A DNA stretch of 64,000 nucleotides from Bin80 sp965203305 (GTDB taxonomy: Bacteria > Bacteroidota > Rhodothermia > Rhodothermales > Bin80): positions 2,604,001 through 2,668,000 of the forward strand of contig OZ241874.1 of assembly GCA_965203305.1 (NCBI GenBank), read 5' to 3'. Each line of letters starts with the position of its first letter. Within the stretch, counting starts at the first letter, position 1. Position numbers and translations under genes: made by a program. Under the pieces are notes generated by a model. The model did not search any database, was not told the DNA's origin, and saw only the letters and a program-made list of their open reading frames with translations. Of this stretch, positions 55,011 through 64,000 are shown piece after piece.

Positions 55011-55893
55011 TGTACAAGAGGCATAAACACCTTTTATACACTAGTATGGACGTTGTTCACATGAGAACATGCTGTTGTGGCAGAATCCCTCAGAGAAGTC
55101 TGTGGTTAACACCTCAATATGCTGCTGTCCATCTGGTACTATACATAGGCATTGCACCAAACAAAGGGATGTCACACCTTTCTAATTGCTTTATTACAGG
55201 TGGTATTGCACTTCTTGCAAGCCAGCAAACCTGGAGCCTCCTCTCGGGAGATTCCATTTCAGTCCTGCCTCAATAGATCCAATTGATGACCTGAAATCCC
55301 ACTCCGCTCCGAAATACGTAGCAGATTTATCTTGTCTCTGTACTTCATTGACTAATGGGCTTGTTTAATTGGATGCTCATAACCTGACAGTGTCATGCCA
55401 GATGCAGCCTTCCTGTTCCCATTCCTGGATGTTTTTCAGAGCCATGCGACGTCAAAGACTTATTGAGTCAATTCATAAACGCAATGCCAAACCGAATTTC
55501 ATGACACAGGAAACCCGCTCATTCTCAGACGGCTCCTATTTCCAGTATTGTTGACAGAACCTTGCACATGCAGGTTCTCTCCTGTAGAATCACTTCCAGC
55601 TTATGCGGATGAAACACAGTCTCATTTCTGAGTGGCTGAGGCCGGTTGAGATTTTTTCTAACCTTTCTTACCCCCGGATTTGGAGGGTTCCTGATACATG
55701 TCTCCAAGTCTTGAGCACACTCCGATCTCTGGACGATCTCCTCACCTGTATTCTCTCGTATCTTGTCTACTGTTCGCTTCCGAATCCCCATCTGGAAGAA
55801 CATTCATACCGTGGATCCCTGCCGCACTGACCGTCCCGAATCCTGAACCGTGCAGAGGATCTTCCCTGACTGAAAATTCCAGAAATCTCCTGC
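55011..55893. other. 880-bp stretch without a supported gene
   Basis: Open frames are short and compositionally poor on both strands. A 92-codon minus frame (55525-55803) begins MFFQMGIRKRTVDKI, but nothing supports it. No repeat or RNA recognised. Confidence 0.5.
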
Positions 55894-56559
55894 TCATGCA
55901 GCCTCTGCAAACTTCAGAAAGGCATGATACAGATTAATTGACAGGCCGCTTTCGCGCGAGTGTATGCTTTTCCGTACCCATGAATGCCCTTTGATGTCCG
56001 AAGATTTCAGAGTCTCGTCATGGCGTGATTTTCTCTCCAAATGTCGGTTTATGCACAGTACCGCCGACTGAGCATCACCTGCTATGATATAGCCGATCAT
56101 AAATCCCGTAGAATGATCCCCGCCATACTTGCCTGACTTAAATCGGTCAATTCCTCCTGCAACATACGCACGGCACAAGTCAGTGCGGGAATCAGCCACT
56201 CTTTTGCATTCAATCACCGCATGTGGATCATGCCTTTTATGATATGACAACCACTCTGTCAGAAAGATCGGGATATCCGTCCGTCCATCTGGTCTGTCCA
56301 TATCTGGACGAGACAGCGATTCTGTGCCGGGAAGCACGGCCAGTTCCATCTCAATCTCGTCGGCTGCCTCCCGCATTCCAGTACGCAGTCGCTCGGTAAG
56401 CCTTACCTCGCCGTCATTCGGTCCCAGCTCCAGTTCCGACAGGGTACGCTCCCAGCCTTCTTTGATAATCTACAGGATTGTCGCGATGATCTCACATCCA
56501 AGCAGAATGGGCTGCCGCTCGCCCTCGTCACTGTTCAGCTTGTTCAGCAAAGTACTCAC
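55894..56559 (-). pseudogene. Partner gene of the N6-methylase, in-frame TAG
   Basis: A single frame from GTG 56559 (VSTLLNKLNSDEGERQ) to the stop at 55894, broken by TAG at 56470-56472 after EIIATIL. It would be 221 residues without the stop. The downstream part has GEVRLTERLRTGMREAADEIE, then GRTDIPIFLTEW, HAVIECKRVADSRTDLCRAYV and GIDRFKSGKYGGDHSTGFMIGYI. The D-(x)n-ECKR arrangement (D in GRTDIPIF, E and K in IECKR) looks like a PD-(D/E)xK nuclease core. It starts 2 bases after the methylase stop, so it is very likely the second gene of a restriction-like pair. Confidence 0.65.
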
Positions 56560-57918
56560 TTTCAGTCCCGTCCCTTAAGACTCTCCACAAGTACGGCATC
56601 CGCATCATTCAGCGCGGAAATACCCATCCAGTGTCTCTTGGCAGCCGGCTTGATGATAACAGTGTTCTCTGGCCCATGTACTCGTAGTGTGTGCTGACCA
56701 ACCAGAAATTTGCCCACTTGTACTTGTAGCCGCTCTCCGATCTTTTCCAGCATATCTGGAAATTTCGCCTTCGTTATTGTTACCCGTGGCTCCGGTCCAA
56801 CAGTCCCTTTTTTCATGAAGAAGCGAACTGCTCTGTGCGGTGCCTCCTTGGGAAGATCGAAAATTTGGCACTCCATCCGGTATCTTTTTCCCACAACAAG
56901 CCAAGGGTTCACTACGGACAGAAACGCTCTGGAATATGCCATTAAGTCAGGATCCGTATCAGCGGGATCTGCGGATGCCAGCTTGCCAGATTTCCATTGC
57001 CATCCCGCACGAGTCATCCCGTCACGCACAGCGATGCGATCAGTAACCCCCAGTTCGTACAGATCAAAAACTGCCTCATCAATTTCTCGCCATCTAACAT
57101 CGGAAAGTGGATCTTCCCCACATTCTCTCGCAAGTTTGACCAGTCTCTTTCCGGCCGTTGAACAACACGCGCTTTCCAGTGCAGGGACAGGTATCTGTTC
57201 AATGTCCCGAAGCAGCAGACGACGCTTGGACAGTCCAAAAGTGGAACCGGTCATCAGGAAGAACCATGACGCAAGCGCAGAACTCAAAATACCCGCAATC
57301 AAATAAGCCGTGTCCGTTTTGTCTCGCGGAATCGCAATCCCCCGAAATGTGGAGGGAAACACCAGGTCTCACTCGGACACAGCACATACTGCACGTCCGC
57401 CGGACTGGAGAGACTCTCGCACGAGCAGTAGCGGTGCCTGGTAAACATCACGCTTCCTGGGCCGCTGAGCATGATCACTCTCAAATATTTTCAGATTTTT
57501 TGATACCGTAAATGGTTGTATATCCACCCTGGTTACCACAGGAAGCCCGCAAAGAAAAAGTGAATCATTGCTGTGATCTCCATATATCAAACCGCTACGG
57601 AGTTTGGTCCCAAATACTTGAAGCTGCTCTCCCAGAGATTCGTATCGTTCCGTTAGTCTGCACAATAATCCAAGATCACGATCCCGCCCAAAAAATGCAG
57701 CCTTGAGGATATCCGGCCTTTCCAGCCAGTGAGACATTGACAGCTTTGTGATGTCTTCTGGAGCAATCTCAAAAACATGACTTCGCTTTCCTGTTGGTGA
57801 CCATGGAACCTGGACGGCGGTTGTTCTTTCATGTGCTGAATCTTGGTACCCTGATAAAAGAACCATTGCGGGCAACTTGGCCCCGGGAAAAAGCCAGTCA
57901 GTGTGGTATGAAAAGTTT

Positions 57919-59298
57919 GGGGCTTATATACGTGAGGACCCATCTCATGACGGAACCGGTACACCTACACTTGACGGGTCATCGGGGTCCCGAATGGGAA
58001 CGCCCCTCGCACGTCCAGATGCCCCATGCCCTGGGGCCCGCAAGATGTTCGCGGCCGCATTCAGATCCGCGTGTTCTTCATAGCCACAACCCCGGCACAC
58101 AAACTTGCGCAATGTGACCCGGCTGTTCCTGTCTACATGTCCGCACAGACTGCAGGTCTGGCTGGTGTACGCTGCCATCACATAGAGAATGAAAACGCAC
58201 TTGTACCCCAGCATCTGTACCAGCTGGGCAGGGGCTCCTTCCAGCAAAACCCGGTTCAGCCCCGTTTTCTGCCGGACATTCGTGCCCGGATTTTCTATCG
58301 TTCCCCCGGCAGATCTGGTCATCCCCTTGATGGAGAGCTTCTCCACTTTTACCGTGGATGCCTTCTCCGCAATCCTGGCACTGTTCTGGTGATTGCGGTT
58401 GTGCCGGCAGTTCGCCTCTTTTCTGCTGAGATTGGCAATCTGCTGTTGCGTTTTCTTTGCCCGGTTCGATCTCTCTGTGCGTCCGTCCTTCTCCTGCCGG
58501 TCCAGTTGTCCGGCCAGCTTCCGCTGCTTGCGCTTTCTCCTGGTCTCATAGACCGGGTTGGTGGGATGATCCAGTACCTCATCCGGCGTGTCATCCGAGT
58601 AGGCCACGGCGATCATGCCACTGGCGTTCCGGTCAATCCCGGCAACCACTCCGTTGTCCACCCGCACCGGCTCGTCAATCTCGTAGGTCACCGACACATA
58701 CCAGTTCTTCCCCTGCTTGTAGATGCGGGCCTGTTTCGGGATGCCATCGGGATACGGATTCTCTCCCCGTCGACGGAGCCGCACCTTCCCGACTTTGGGG
58801 ATGTGAATCTTCCCGTGCGCAATCCTGACGTGATCGGGAATCGTGAAGGAGGGAGGCGTTTTGTGCTTGGCCTTAAACCGGGGCCTGCCGGCCGGGCTAT
58901 CAAAGAAGTTCTGGAAAGCCTGGGACAGATGTTTTAGCGTGTGGCGAACACAATGAGAAGAGTATTCCTGCAGCCATGCATATTCAGGATCGTTGCGCAA
59001 TTGTGTGAATTCCGTAAAGAGGGTCCGCCAGTCGGTCGAAGGCATGGCAGTGCCATTCTCTTTCGCGGTGGCAACCTGCGCCTGATTTCTGGCAAGGAAG
59101 AAATTCCAGACGAAGCGGCAGGCCCCGCATATCCCATGGAGCTGGTGTTCCTGCTCCTCATTGGGAAGCATACGGTAGGTGATGCCGCGATAGGTCTTGC
59201 CTGCCTTTGCCATGGTGACGATGGAATTCCTTTGTGAACCTGCGGACGCTACAATGGTTCACTCCTCATGGGCCCTTAGGTATAGGTATATAAGCCCC
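57919..59298 (-). mobile_element. TnpB element with terminal inverted repeats and 8-bp direct repeat
   Basis: 1380 bp bounded by the perfect 13-bp inverted repeat GGGGCTTATATAC / GTATATAAGCCCC and by AAAAGTTT on both sides (57911-57918 and 59299-59306). It carries only tnpB. Removing the element and one 8-bp copy rejoins the methylase frame as VTLVNFSYHTDW. Such ends and duplication are typical of DDE transposons such as ISL3 and not of IS200/IS605, which insert without duplication. Confidence 0.82.
57945..59213 (-). CDS. tnpB: TnpB-type RNA-guided nuclease
   Basis: 422 residues. An N-terminal helix-turn-helix (YRMLPNEEQEHQLHGICGACRFVWNFFLA) and an OrfB-type middle precede a RuvC-like domain with D in VAGIDRNASG, E in KVEKLSIKGM, and D in EEHADLNAAANIL. 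The four-Cys zinc ribbon CSLCGHVD...CRGCGYEE lies before the last Asp. All three catalytic acids are present. TnpB uses a guide RNA transcribed from the element's 3' end, which here would cover roughly 57919-58050 and extend into the flanking methylase sequence. No tnpA is present. The segment YKCVFILYVMAAYTSQTC before the zinc ribbon is shorter and more hydrophobic than usual, perhaps a small deletion. Confidence 0.88.
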   Translation of the reverse strand: MAKAGKTYRGITYRMLPNEEQEHQLHGICGACRFVWNFFLARNQAQVATAKENGTAMPSTDWRTLFTEFTQLRNDPEYAWLQEYSSHCVRHTLKHLSQAFQNFFDSPAGRPRFKAKHKTPPSFTIPDHVRIAHGKIHIPKVGKVRLRRRGENPYPDGIPKQARIYKQGKNWYVSVTYEIDEPVRVDNGVVAGIDRNASGMIAVAYSDDTPDEVLDHPTNPVYETRRKRKQRKLAGQLDRQEKDGRTERSNRAKKTQQQIANLSRKEANCRHNRNHQNSARIAEKASTVKVEKLSIKGMTRSAGGTIENPGTNVRQKTGLNRVLLEGAPAQLVQMLGYKCVFILYVMAAYTSQTCSLCGHVDRNSRVTLRKFVCRGCGYEEHADLNAAANILRAPGHGASGRARGVPIRDPDDPSSVGVPVPS

Positions 59299-60890
59299 AA
59301 AAGTTTACCAGTGTCACCGGAGAAAGTCTTTCCAGGAGATCCTGCAGCATCTTCATTCCCTTTCTACTGCGTGGGAAAAACTGCCCCCCGCTCACCACCA
59401 TTCCAATCCAGGAATTATCTGAGGCAAAGTCCAGTGCCCTGGCAACAAACTCTAGACTTGTCCCCCGCGGCGAACGCATTTGCCCCATGTCTGAATCCGC
59501 TCTGGCCGCCTTCCTGGAAAGCTCCACGGAGGATTCCCAACGATCACATCAAATTTCTTCAGATCTCCTCCCTCTGTCAATACCTTTTTGCCTTCTGGCG
59601 TACTCTCAACATTCATGGAATCGGCGATGATCAATGTCTTGCCGATCAAAGGCTTGAACCTGAGTGCCTCTGGCGGACTCGGATGCGGATCCAGCTCCAG
59701 TGCAGTCAGATAAAGACTGAACGCAGCAACACGCACAGCAGCTTCGCTGATGTCAACACCATAAATCTGATTGTATAACACAGATCGAATTACCTCACAA
59801 CTTGGCTCTTCGCCACCACACCGGTTCTTGACAAGCCTTCGCAGAGCCTCTACCAGGAACACTCCCGATCCACAACTCAAGTCTAGAACTGTCTCCTGCC
59901 CCTCCAGTCCATCCATAATCTCGTCAAGGATCAGGGAAACAAGACTCAGCCTCGTGTAATGAACATCCTGCGCGTCACTTCCATCATAAAGAATTGAGGT
60001 TGTATGTGCAAACTGTTCGTAGATTGAACTGATCAACTCCACAGGGATCACATCAAATTGATACGGGAAGAGAGAACCTTGCCCCGAATCAGGATCTACT
60101 GCATCAAGAAAATCCGCAACCCGGCAAAGATGATTCTCTGGCGGCAGCAAGGAGGCCCCTACCGGAAACATGTCGCCATTGAAGGTCTTGCGAAGCCAGT
60201 CAAATAAACGCTTCGTCGCCTGACGGTCCCGAAGTATCAAAGAGAGTGTATTATATCCATACTCATTCTCAAGCAAGGCAACTGTGACGATTCCGCGGTC
60301 AATGAGATATTGCGTAAAGATTGACCGTCCGATCAGTCCCTGTGCACTCGGACGATCCAGGTCTGCCCGTAGCAGATCTCTCTCCAGCGCACCCAGGTCG
60401 AAAAGAAGCTGCTGGTCAACACACGTTTTGCGATGGACATCCTGTGCCTGGGCATGGTGCCAGAATTGGCCTGTCTCCATTGCAAGTCGACCCGCGAATG
60501 TATTGAGCCGATCAAGGTCTGCTCTAGCCTTTCCAAAAGTGTGCAACAAATGAGCCCGGCATTCTCTGCTTCCTGTGGCCGTCCAAATCCGTTGTACACT
60601 TTAACCCTGTCAGCCGAGATGACCCACAGAAGGGGAGCAACCCCATGATTCCATACCTCCCGCTGCCACGAAGATATCTGTTCCTCCGAGGTATCTTCGC
60701 GCTGGTGCTTGAAGTAAACAGTCAGAGAGGATTTTCCGCGCCACAGGGCATCTGGAGAAAAATCGCGGAATCTGGGATACCCATTTGAATCCACATCAGG
60801 GATCTCCACGCCAAGTGCCGGCCTTCCATTATCCAGATAGCCGGTAGCTCCCAAGACTTCACGTATAACTGGTTCAACCATAATGCACAT

Positions 60891-61214
60891 ATATGCTGTT
60901 ATATTCTAAAGTATCTGTGGGATCCCTCCACCCAGAAATCTCGTGAAGTGTTCTTCTCTCAACTGCCATCTGCTCCTGACTGGCTGCAATGAATACGCAA
61001 ATGAGATTCCTGCAAAAACATCCTTTTATCCAAATCAATATGCCTGCTGGCTCTTATGGGCAATAATGTCCTCCATATCTGGAATTTTGCAAGAAGCTCC
61101 GATGTAATCAAAATGGGGTTCTAGTACATCCATAGCTGCCTCTGGAATAACAACTCTCCCCGGCCTAATTTTGCAAGAGCCTTGGATATCCAATGATCGG
61201 GCCCAGAATGAAAT
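60891..61214. other. 324-bp gap
   Basis: No gene. Two stretches (TTTTGCAAGAAGCTCC at about 61085 and ATTTTGCAAGAGCC at about 61168) resemble the family B element end in the same orientation and may be remnants. The promoter of the methylase gene should be in the 60900 end. Confidence 0.4.
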
Positions 61215-62237
61215 TCATGGATACATCAATCCGAGTTCACGGGCATACCTCTGAAGACTCTTCTCCTTCAGTCCAGTCAGGTAATAAGCATCCTGTGAAT
61301 TCAGACGACGCTCCGCAACCGCCCGAATCAGGGAGGTGACAAACAGACGGCCAATCCGATTATCCTGATTGTAGATGAAGTTCCCCGTCCATCCCCGTTG
61401 CCGTTCTTTCCAAGTATACTCATGATATAACCTTGAGAACTCCTCGTGTCCTATCAAATCCAGATCCAGCGCACGTCGTGCAATCACCAGCTGACTGGCT
61501 TTCAGGTAGGTGGACAGTATTACAAACAGGACTTCATTATCCTCGGCTATGTGCGAGAAGGTCATAATCTGTTCCAGAGGCACAAGGAATTCGGATGCAG
61601 CACGATGACAGAACTGCTCTACCTCACCACCATCCGGCTGAAGCTCCCTGAACCCGGATATGCCATTGCCCACATCGCCCAGCCACAAGTGTGCAAATTC
61701 ATAGGCAAGAAGATACATATGCGCAGACCTTGGAGCAGCACCATTAACAAAGATCAAGGGAACACGGGGATCACCTATGGCGAACCCGAGGAACTCACCC
61801 GGGTCCAGCCTTCGGCGGTTGTCATTGTTATGAACATTGGCAATCACGGCCATGACACCAAGTGCTTCCATCGCCTTTCGGATTTTGTTTACAGCGGCCT
61901 TCCATGTTGCTATCCGGCGTGCCCAGCCATCCGCAAAACCAAGTACCTGCCTCATTTTCCTGCCAATGACAGCTGGATCATCGGAGAGGGAAGCAGTACC
62001 AACAAAATCTGCGGGTTCCCGGCCATCTTCCATCCTGTCCGTGATGATCACATGCTGCCGACTGTACATGAGACGAACGGAATCCATCAGTTCCAGACTG
62101 ATGCCATAGGGATACTGATCTGCATCCGTGCGAAAATCCGCCAAACCTGGGAATATCTTCCGCAGATCATCAATCTTGAACCCCTCCCGCTTTCTAGCCC
62201 AACGAAGTGCCTCTGGACTCTCCTCAACCCGATACAT
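61215..62237 (-). CDS. ImmA/IrrE-family protein with altered metal motif
   Basis: 340 residues. The N-terminus resembles the HTH-like region of this family (PEALRWARKREGFKIDDLRKIFPGL). The metallopeptidase part reads VNGAAPRSAHMYLLAYEFAHLWLG, then EQFCHRAASEFLVP, the usual third-ligand block (x-C-N-x-F-A-A-E-F-L-x-P). In active members the first block is HExxH; here it is YEFAH, one CAT to TAT change from HEFAH. ImmA/IrrE proteases cleave repressors and often form toxin-antitoxin-like pairs. Loss of this His would be expected to abolish zinc binding. No intact partner gene is seen next to it. Confidence 0.85.
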   Translation of the reverse strand: MYRVEESPEALRWARKREGFKIDDLRKIFPGLADFRTDADQYPYGISLELMDSVRLMYSRQHVIITDRMEDGREPADFVGTASLSDDPAVIGRKMRQVLGFADGWARRIATWKAAVNKIRKAMEALGVMAVIANVHNNDNRRRLDPGEFLGFAIGDPRVPLIFVNGAAPRSAHMYLLAYEFAHLWLGDVGNGISGFRELQPDGGEVEQFCHRAASEFLVPLEQIMTFSHIAEDNEVLFVILSTYLKASQLVIARRALDLDLIGHEEFSRLYHEYTWKERQRGWTGNFIYNQDNRIGRLFVTSLIRAVAERRLNSQDAYYLTGLKEKSLQRYARELGLMYP

Positions 62238-62713
62238 AATGGAACCTGATCATTCAGCGAAAACAACATTCTGTGCCGCGAGACATGGGGAGCGAAACAT
62301 CGCAGTCATTCTATTGACTTCTTCTCCCTCTGGCAAGTCCGCCACGACATGGATGGTGCACTGGTCCCGAATCCAGATGTTCCTGGGCAGACGAGACCGC
62401 AGAACAGCCTCAATATATAGTCGGTTTGTATAATGGATTGGCTGGACACGAAGCGGTTTGGCATTCCAGCAAATTTACAGCTGATCCCCAATACGCTGAG
62501 CTCACCCTACTCCTGTCCCCCGACGGAAGCCCCCAACCCGTATCCACCGCCCGATACCAGATGAAGCGCATGTTTCCGGCTGATGATCACAATACCTTGC
62601 ACCATCAGCATCCCGGTCCCTGAACATTCCCCGCTGCACCTCGCCGGTTTGGTGGTCATCTGCCACTCGTCTCAAACATGAAGGAATCGCATCCGATATT
62701 CTGGACAGGCAGA
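62238..62713. other. Probable remnant of a minus-strand gene
   Basis: A minus-strand frame open from 62474 to TGA at 62250-62252 reads WNAKPLRVQPIHYTNRLYIE and RNIWIRDQCTIHVVADLPEG to QNVVFAE, without a start codon. Further upstream, other frames continue with similar composition but contain stops. It looks like a decayed gene directly upstream of the ImmA/IrrE-like gene. No family assigned. Confidence 0.4.
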
Positions 62714-63724
62714 TCAAACATTATCCTGCACAGACAAGTCGGGAAATATGCCCGGAGACACAAGACGACCCCGCACAACGTCCCACCTCCATATCTTTTC
62801 CGGCTCCATAGCATGGTAGCCACCATACCAGCGATCAATCCCGCGCACATGAAGCGCATCCCTGTCTCCATGCAATACAGCAGTTCCTTCCCGGGTTATG
62901 CGGACTCTGGCACTCTGAAAATTCTCTGAATTCTGATCCCCCTCCACAGTTATGAGTGGATTTGCTCCGAGGGACAAACTCCGAACCGTCTCCCAGAATG
63001 TCCAGTCTCCCATAAATGGTGCTTCTTCGCTGGCCTGATGTGCACGAAATAACTCCACAGGATCATGCATTCCATCGGCAATCAGAGATAGCGCATGCTC
63101 CTCTGTTCGGGACAGTCCGTTATGAAGGGAGGGCCACTCCTGCAAAAAACGCCGATAGGCATCCCGCAGGAATGGAAGGTCTGGATTAACCCCGTCCGCC
63201 AGTGCCTGATGGCAGGCAGGATCGGAGCTGGTAAACGATTCCCATGCGTCTGATGCAGTTGAGAACTGTACAGGTGTGACCGGTTCGCGAGTGGCGTAAA
63301 GACCGGCAATCTGCTCTTCGTTCAGGTTTCCCAGTCCGTAAAAGGGCACAACGCCCGGATACCTGTCAATACAGATCAGAAAACACTCGCGAGGCTGCAT
63401 GCCTGTCTCCGACAGCCATGCAAGAATCTGGATCAGCTGCAACTGGTCATAAAGGTCGTGCTCAAACCAGAGAATAACCGGACCACCGGTGACACCTGAA
63501 CGCAGTATGGCGTTTCGTTCCTGAAAACTCTCGCGAAGCTCCCTCTCCTCTCCCCATCCCAGTGATGCCAGAAATGCCGCCCGGCATTCACTCAGTGCAC
63601 CCATTGACATGCCTCTGGGGACGGGGCCCATATGGAGTACATCCCGCCAGGGCAGTACATCTCCCTCCATGCCTGCAGATCGCACAAGGTCTGCTGCTGA
63701 ATCCCCATTGGTAACATGCAACAT
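62714..63724 (-). CDS. DUF1835-domain protein
   Basis: 336 residues. The N-terminal DUF1835 block is clear: MLHVTNGDSAADLVRSAGMEGDVLPWRDVLHMGPVP is the family opening, followed by VILWFEHDLYDQLQLIQILAWL. The rest is a helical domain with a winged-helix-like end (LLV-type SRTEEHALSLIADGM..PVELFRAHQ, then ITREGTAVLHG). The function of DUF1835 is unknown. Soluble, intact, apparently a single gene, with a decayed gene downstream. Confidence 0.85.
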   Translation of the reverse strand: MLHVTNGDSAADLVRSAGMEGDVLPWRDVLHMGPVPRGMSMGALSECRAAFLASLGWGEERELRESFQERNAILRSGVTGGPVILWFEHDLYDQLQLIQILAWLSETGMQPRECFLICIDRYPGVVPFYGLGNLNEEQIAGLYATREPVTPVQFSTASDAWESFTSSDPACHQALADGVNPDLPFLRDAYRRFLQEWPSLHNGLSRTEEHALSLIADGMHDPVELFRAHQASEEAPFMGDWTFWETVRSLSLGANPLITVEGDQNSENFQSARVRITREGTAVLHGDRDALHVRGIDRWYGGYHAMEPEKIWRWDVVRGRLVSPGIFPDLSVQDNV

Positions 63725-63921
63725 GGATAGCCTGTTTTCAGCTCAGGAGTGGATGCGTTCCAGTATTGCCGACAAGAAATAAATCCATGGCAAAGTCTGC
63801 AACAAGGATATGAAAAATGACGGACCCTGCCTGCCCGCGACCGTAAAGCCTGCACACTCGTCAGGCATACTGATGCTGAATCGCCGCACCGGTCAAACAA
63901 TGCACATGCACGAAGTCCTTC

Positions 63922-64000
63922 CTACTTGGTCCATCGTCCGATCACTTCACGCAGGACAAGAGTTGCCATCCCGCTGAGACCCAGTACCAGCACAGCGGGC
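63922..64000 (-). CDS. C-terminal end of a gene continuing past the window
   Basis: The last 25 codons of a minus-strand gene: AVLVLGLSGMATLVLREVIG then RWTK and TAG at 63922-63924. The hydrophobic stretch suggests a membrane segment at the C-terminus. Too little is present to name the protein. Confidence 0.5.
   Translation of the reverse strand, partial: PAVLVLGLSGMATLVLREVIGRWTK

Larger units (their letters stand above)
56562..60890 (-). pseudogene. N6-adenine DNA methylase gene, broken at four places
   Basis: Pieces in order: MVEPVIREVLGATGYLDNG...WRGKSSLTVYFKHQ (60890 to about 60560); a frameshift near 60550-60570; HTFGKARADLDRL to motif I VLDLSCGSGVFLVEALRRL and motif IV VGNPPWSF; a frameshift near 59460 next to a G-run; SLEFVARALDFAS to SPVTLVNF; a 1380-bp TnpB element at 57919-59298; SYHTDWLFPGAKLPAMVLL to VCAVSE; an in-frame TGA at 57369-57371; then DLVFPSTFRGIAIPRDKT to the stop at 56562. 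The motifs are those of large gamma-class N6-adenine methylases as in type IIG and similar systems. The C-terminal region would carry target recognition. Clearly inactive. Confidence 0.82.

Noticed and set aside
55525..55803. 92-codon minus-strand frame starting MFFQMGIRKRT
   Set aside because: No motif, neighbour or ribosome site supports it; described only as part of the gap.
1610..57371. Reassignment of a stop codon in this organism
   Set aside because: Genes are interrupted by TAG, TGA and TAA alike, and intact genes end with all three, so ordinary decay is the simpler explanation.
57945..59213. Calling the TnpB gene a Cas12-type CRISPR effector
   Set aside because: There is no CRISPR array or adaptation gene, and the size and TnpB zinc-ribbon layout fit a transposon nuclease.

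Overview
The window looks like a chromosomal segment of a Bacteroidota/FCB-group bacterium, most likely of the Rhodothermia/Balneolia type. The evidence is a set of secreted proteins ending in type IX secretion (T9SS) sorting domains of the YPNPFNPQT...VYDVLGREVA kind, a PorV/PorQ-family outer-membrane protein, a PorZ-like propeller protein and a TonB-dependent receptor with a carboxypeptidase-regulatory N-domain. No species call is possible from sequence alone.

Layout. 0-4 kb: a Sel1-repeat protein cut by the window edge, a pair of unknown paralogues (the second broken by an in-frame TAG) and SppA. 4-13 kb is mostly housekeeping: a Panacea (SocA-like) protein, gpmI, nth, a DUF4105 membrane protein, tRNA-Glu and tRNA-His, a PorZ-like protein and ribH. 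13-42 kb is a defence and mobile-element island. It holds a complete Zorya operon (zorABCD, 15985-23257), a HicB/HicA-like pair beside a decayed IS, a probable type II restriction-modification trio, a 1257-residue reverse transcriptase-nitrilase protein of the DRT1/UG1 kind, and two tandem GmrSD-like (DUF262/DUF1524) genes. One GmrSD gene is split by three nested insertion sequences and the other has an in-frame stop. 43-55 kb is a cell-surface cluster on the minus strand: TonB receptor, FN3/T9SS protein, PorV-like protein, TIG lipoprotein and two paralogous T9SS propeller proteins. 55-64 kb is a second, decaying defence area: an N6-adenine methylase gene broken by frameshifts, a stop and a TnpB-carrying element, its broken partner gene, an ImmA/IrrE-like protein whose HExxH motif reads YEFAH, and a DUF1835 protein.

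The mobile DNA is unusually easy to read. Three insertion sequences are nested in one another (ISL3-type in IS66-type in ISL3-type in a GmrSD gene). Each has terminal inverted repeats and an 8-bp target duplication, and removing each restores the reading frame of its host. The TnpB element also has a 13-bp perfect terminal inverted repeat and an 8-bp direct repeat, which is not how IS200/IS605 elements normally look. A 290-bp miniature element family (4 copies) is scattered over the window, and one copy carries a second, 97-bp miniature element with its own 5-bp duplication.

Zorya and the RT-nitrilase are known defence types, so they are recognised here rather than new. The points most worth following up are the TnpB element with DDE-like ends, the Ser in place of the usual catalytic Cys in the nitrilase domain, the mosaic GmrSD pair, and the repeat-built membrane coiled-coil proteins.
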